A DNA stretch of 64,000 nt from Bacillus haynesii (lineage in GTDB: Bacteria > Bacillota > Bacilli > Bacillales > Bacillaceae). Position 1 is the first letter of the stretch. Each line of letters begins with the position of its first letter. The DNA is taken from contig NZ_MRBL01000027.1 of NCBI RefSeq assembly GCF_001969855.1, forward strand, positions 1-64,000, written 5' to 3'. Below, in pieces: positions 62,718-64,000 of the stretch. Below the pieces are notes generated by a model, which was not told the DNA's origin, ran no database searches, and saw nothing but the letters and a program-made list of their open reading frames with translations. The position numbers were made by a program, and so were the translations under genes.

Positions 62718-63734
62718 ATGAAGGATAAGCAAACAGCGAAAGTAACCATCAATGAAGTAGCCGCACATGCAGGCGTATCAAAATCAACGGTTTCCCGTTA
62801 TATCAACGGGAAGATTGATGCCATTTCACCGAAAAAGGTGAAAAGCATCAAAAAAGCGATCGAGGAGCTTAATTACCGCCCCAGCCAGATGGCACAGGGG
62901 CTGAAGGTGAAAAAAAGCAAAGTTATCGGATTTTTGGTCGCCGATATTACAAACCCGTTTTCAGTTGCCACCTTGAGAGGGGTGGAAGAGGTTTGCGATC
63001 AGTACGGGTACAGCATCATGGTCTGCAACACGGACAACAGTCCTGAGAAAGAAAGGGAGATGCTGCACAAGCTGAACGCGCATTACATTGAAGGGCTGAT
63101 TATTAATACGACGGGAAGGAACAACGATGTGCTCATGGATTTAATCAGCCAGGATGTATCGATTGTGCTCGTTGACCGGAAAGTGCCAGGGCTTAAGATC
63201 GATACAGTTACAACGAACAACCGCGAAGTGACAAGTCAAATCGTCAATCTCATGTATGACAAAGGCTACGCCCAGGTCGGTCTGTTTACCGAGCCGATTA
63301 AAGGAATCAGCCCGAGGGAGGAAAGGGTTTCCGCCTATACAGAAATCGCGCTTGAACGCAATGCCGGCGGTATCCCTCTTGTATATGAAACTGACGTTAA
63401 AGACAAAGAATCTCTTTTACAGTCCGTCAAAAGCTTTTTGGAAATGAAAGAAGGGAAAAAAGCCATTCTTGGAAACAACGGGCTTCTAATGCTGAAAATC
63501 ATCAGCTGCCTTTATGAGCTTGGCATTTCGATTCCGGAAGACGTCGGAATTGCCGGATTTGATGATACCGAATGGTATAAATTGATCGGTCCGGGCATTA
63601 CGACCATCGCCCAGCCGTCGCATGAAATGGGCAGGGTCGCCATGGAGCGGATCATCAAACGGATTGAAGGGGATGAAAGTGCTCCGCAGACGATTCAGCT
63701 TGAGGCGGAGCTTGTTCACAGGCAGTCTCTGTAG
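62718..63734 (+). CDS. kdgR: KdgR, LacI family repressor of pectin/uronate catabolism
   Basis: A 338-residue LacI-type repressor. The HTH is at ~10-30 (TINEVAAHAGVSKSTVSRYIN) and the ligand domain starts VIGFLVADITNPF. It is expected to repress kdgRKA(T) and the divergent kduID until 2-keto-3-deoxygluconate accumulates. ATG 62718 follows TTATAGGAG. Three matching operators are in this window. Confidence 0.92.
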   Translation: MKDKQTAKVTINEVAAHAGVSKSTVSRYINGKIDAISPKKVKSIKKAIEELNYRPSQMAQGLKVKKSKVIGFLVADITNPFSVATLRGVEEVCDQYGYSIMVCNTDNSPEKEREMLHKLNAHYIEGLIINTTGRNNDVLMDLISQDVSIVLVDRKVPGLKIDTVTTNNREVTSQIVNLMYDKGYAQVGLFTEPIKGISPREERVSAYTEIALERNAGGIPLVYETDVKDKESLLQSVKSFLEMKEGKKAILGNNGLLMLKIISCLYELGISIPEDVGIAGFDDTEWYKLIGPGITTIAQPSHEMGRVAMERIIKRIEGDESAPQTIQLEAELVHRQSL

Positions 63735-63745
63735 AACTTGTCAAA

Positions 63746-63790
63746 CGGAAACACTCATGCACCCGAAAACTTAGGGGGAGTGTTTTTCCG
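63746..63790 (+). terminator. Terminator or attenuator between kdgR and kdgK
   Basis: Arms CGGAA-ACACTC/GAGTGT-TTTTCCG around a 21-base loop with a T-run in the right arm. It could reduce read-through from kdgR into kdgK. Confidence 0.6.
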
Positions 63791-63798
63791 CAACTATG

Positions 63799-63816
63799 TT
63801 TGAAACCGGTACCATT
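63799..63816 (+). promoter_or_regulatory. KdgR-type operator upstream of kdgK
   Basis: TTTGAAACCGGTACCATT shares TTTGAAACCG with the kduI site and lies 20-37 bases before kdgK, which suggests a separate controlled promoter for kdgK. Confidence 0.55.
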
Positions 63817-63835
63817 TTGAAAGGGGAGTGAAATC

Positions 63836-64000
63836 ATGTCGCTTGATGTGATGACCTTCGGAGAATCGATGGCTATGTTTTACGCAAATGAAACAGGCGG
63901 ACTGCATGAGACTTCTTCGTTTTCCAAGGCTCTTGCCGGAGCGGAAACAAACGTTGCCGTCGGACTGTCGCGCCTGGGCTTTCGGGTCGGCTGGATGAGC
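63836..64000 (+). CDS. kdgK: KdgK, 2-keto-3-deoxygluconate kinase (partial, cut by the window edge)
   Basis: The first 55 codons of a PfkB-family kinase: VMTFGESMAMFYANE, then the substrate loop KALAGAETNVAVGLSRLG. ATG 63836 follows AAGGGGAG. It would phosphorylate KDG made by KduI/KduD, before cleavage by KdgA. The remaining four fifths lie outside the window. Confidence 0.88.
   Translation, partial: MSLDVMTFGESMAMFYANETGGLHETSSFSKALAGAETNVAVGLSRLGFRVGWMS

Noticed and set aside
1..64000. Insertion sequences, prophage genes, CRISPR arrays, tRNA or complete rRNA genes
   Set aside because: I saw no transposase or integrase reading frame, no regularly spaced repeats and no tRNA cloverleaf; apart from the short 5S-like patch nothing of this kind can be supported.

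Overview
The window is chromosomal DNA of a Bacillus of the B. licheniformis / B. paralicheniformis type. Almost every gene is a close relative of a B. subtilis gene of the ywn-ywt interval (spoIIQ, amtB-glnK, bcrC, ywoGH, usd-spoIIID, mbl, flhO-flhP, fabZ, mscL, ywpF, ssbB, glcR, ywpJ, ywqA/B, tkmA, ptpZ, ywrA-D, alsRSD, rbs, pgs, pgdS, ywtE, tagU, ywtG). Sporulation, competence, flagellar, acetoin and polyglutamate genes side by side fit no other group well. TTG and GTG starts behind strong Shine-Dalgarno (SD) sequences are frequent.

Layout. 1-12.9 kb: acetyltransferase, spoIIQ, an unusual ECF sigma factor + ClpP-paralogue pair, amtB-glnK with a perfect TnrA box, a divergent CNNM/CorA metal-transport pair, a TetR-controlled NAD(P)-binding protein, an Mn catalase, ppaC, and bcrC behind an ECF promoter. 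12.9-20.9 kb: MarR/MFS pair ywoH-ywoG, then the cell-shape, sporulation and flagellar block usd-spoIIID-mbl-flhO-flhP, followed by fabZ, mscL, ywpF, a ywpG-like gene and ssbB. 21-26 kb: a sorbitol (glucitol) PTS operon placed between ssbB and glcR; its last gene, a fructose-6-phosphate aldolase-like transaldolase, is frameshifted. 26-33.6 kb: glcR-ywpJ, ywqG, the Snf2 helicase/SWIM pair ywqA-ywqB and a 47-residue small protein gene. 33.8-39 kb: tyrosine-kinase modulator tkmA directly followed by phosphatase ptpZ with no kinase gene between them, the paired chromate transporters with their Lrp-type regulator, and the gamma-glutamyltransferase-like ywrD.

38.9-50.1 kb: acetoin synthesis (alsR, alsS-alsD), a methyltransferase/LysR divergent pair, and the ribose operon rbsRKDACB with a perfect cre in its leader. 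50.1-55.6 kb: the poly-gamma-glutamate operon pgsBCAE and its depolymerase pgdS. Between these two lie a strong SD with an 11-codon mini-ORF and a short 5S rRNA-like patch. 55.6-64 kb: ywtE, tagU, ywtG, an unlisted 45-residue membrane protein, a zinc alcohol dehydrogenase, and the divergent kduI-kduD / kdgR-kdgK pectate/uronate catabolism locus, cut at the right edge inside kdgK.

Regulation can be read directly in several places: TnrA box, ECF promoter, sigma-E promoter, cre, three matching 20-bp TetR-type sites, three 18-bp KdgR-type sites, a YwoH palindrome and a SorC-family inverted repeat. The best leads for something undescribed are the sigma/ClpP pair, the stem-loop between SD and TTG start of the CNNM gene, the kinase-less tkmA-ptpZ pair, and the pgsE-pgdS interval.
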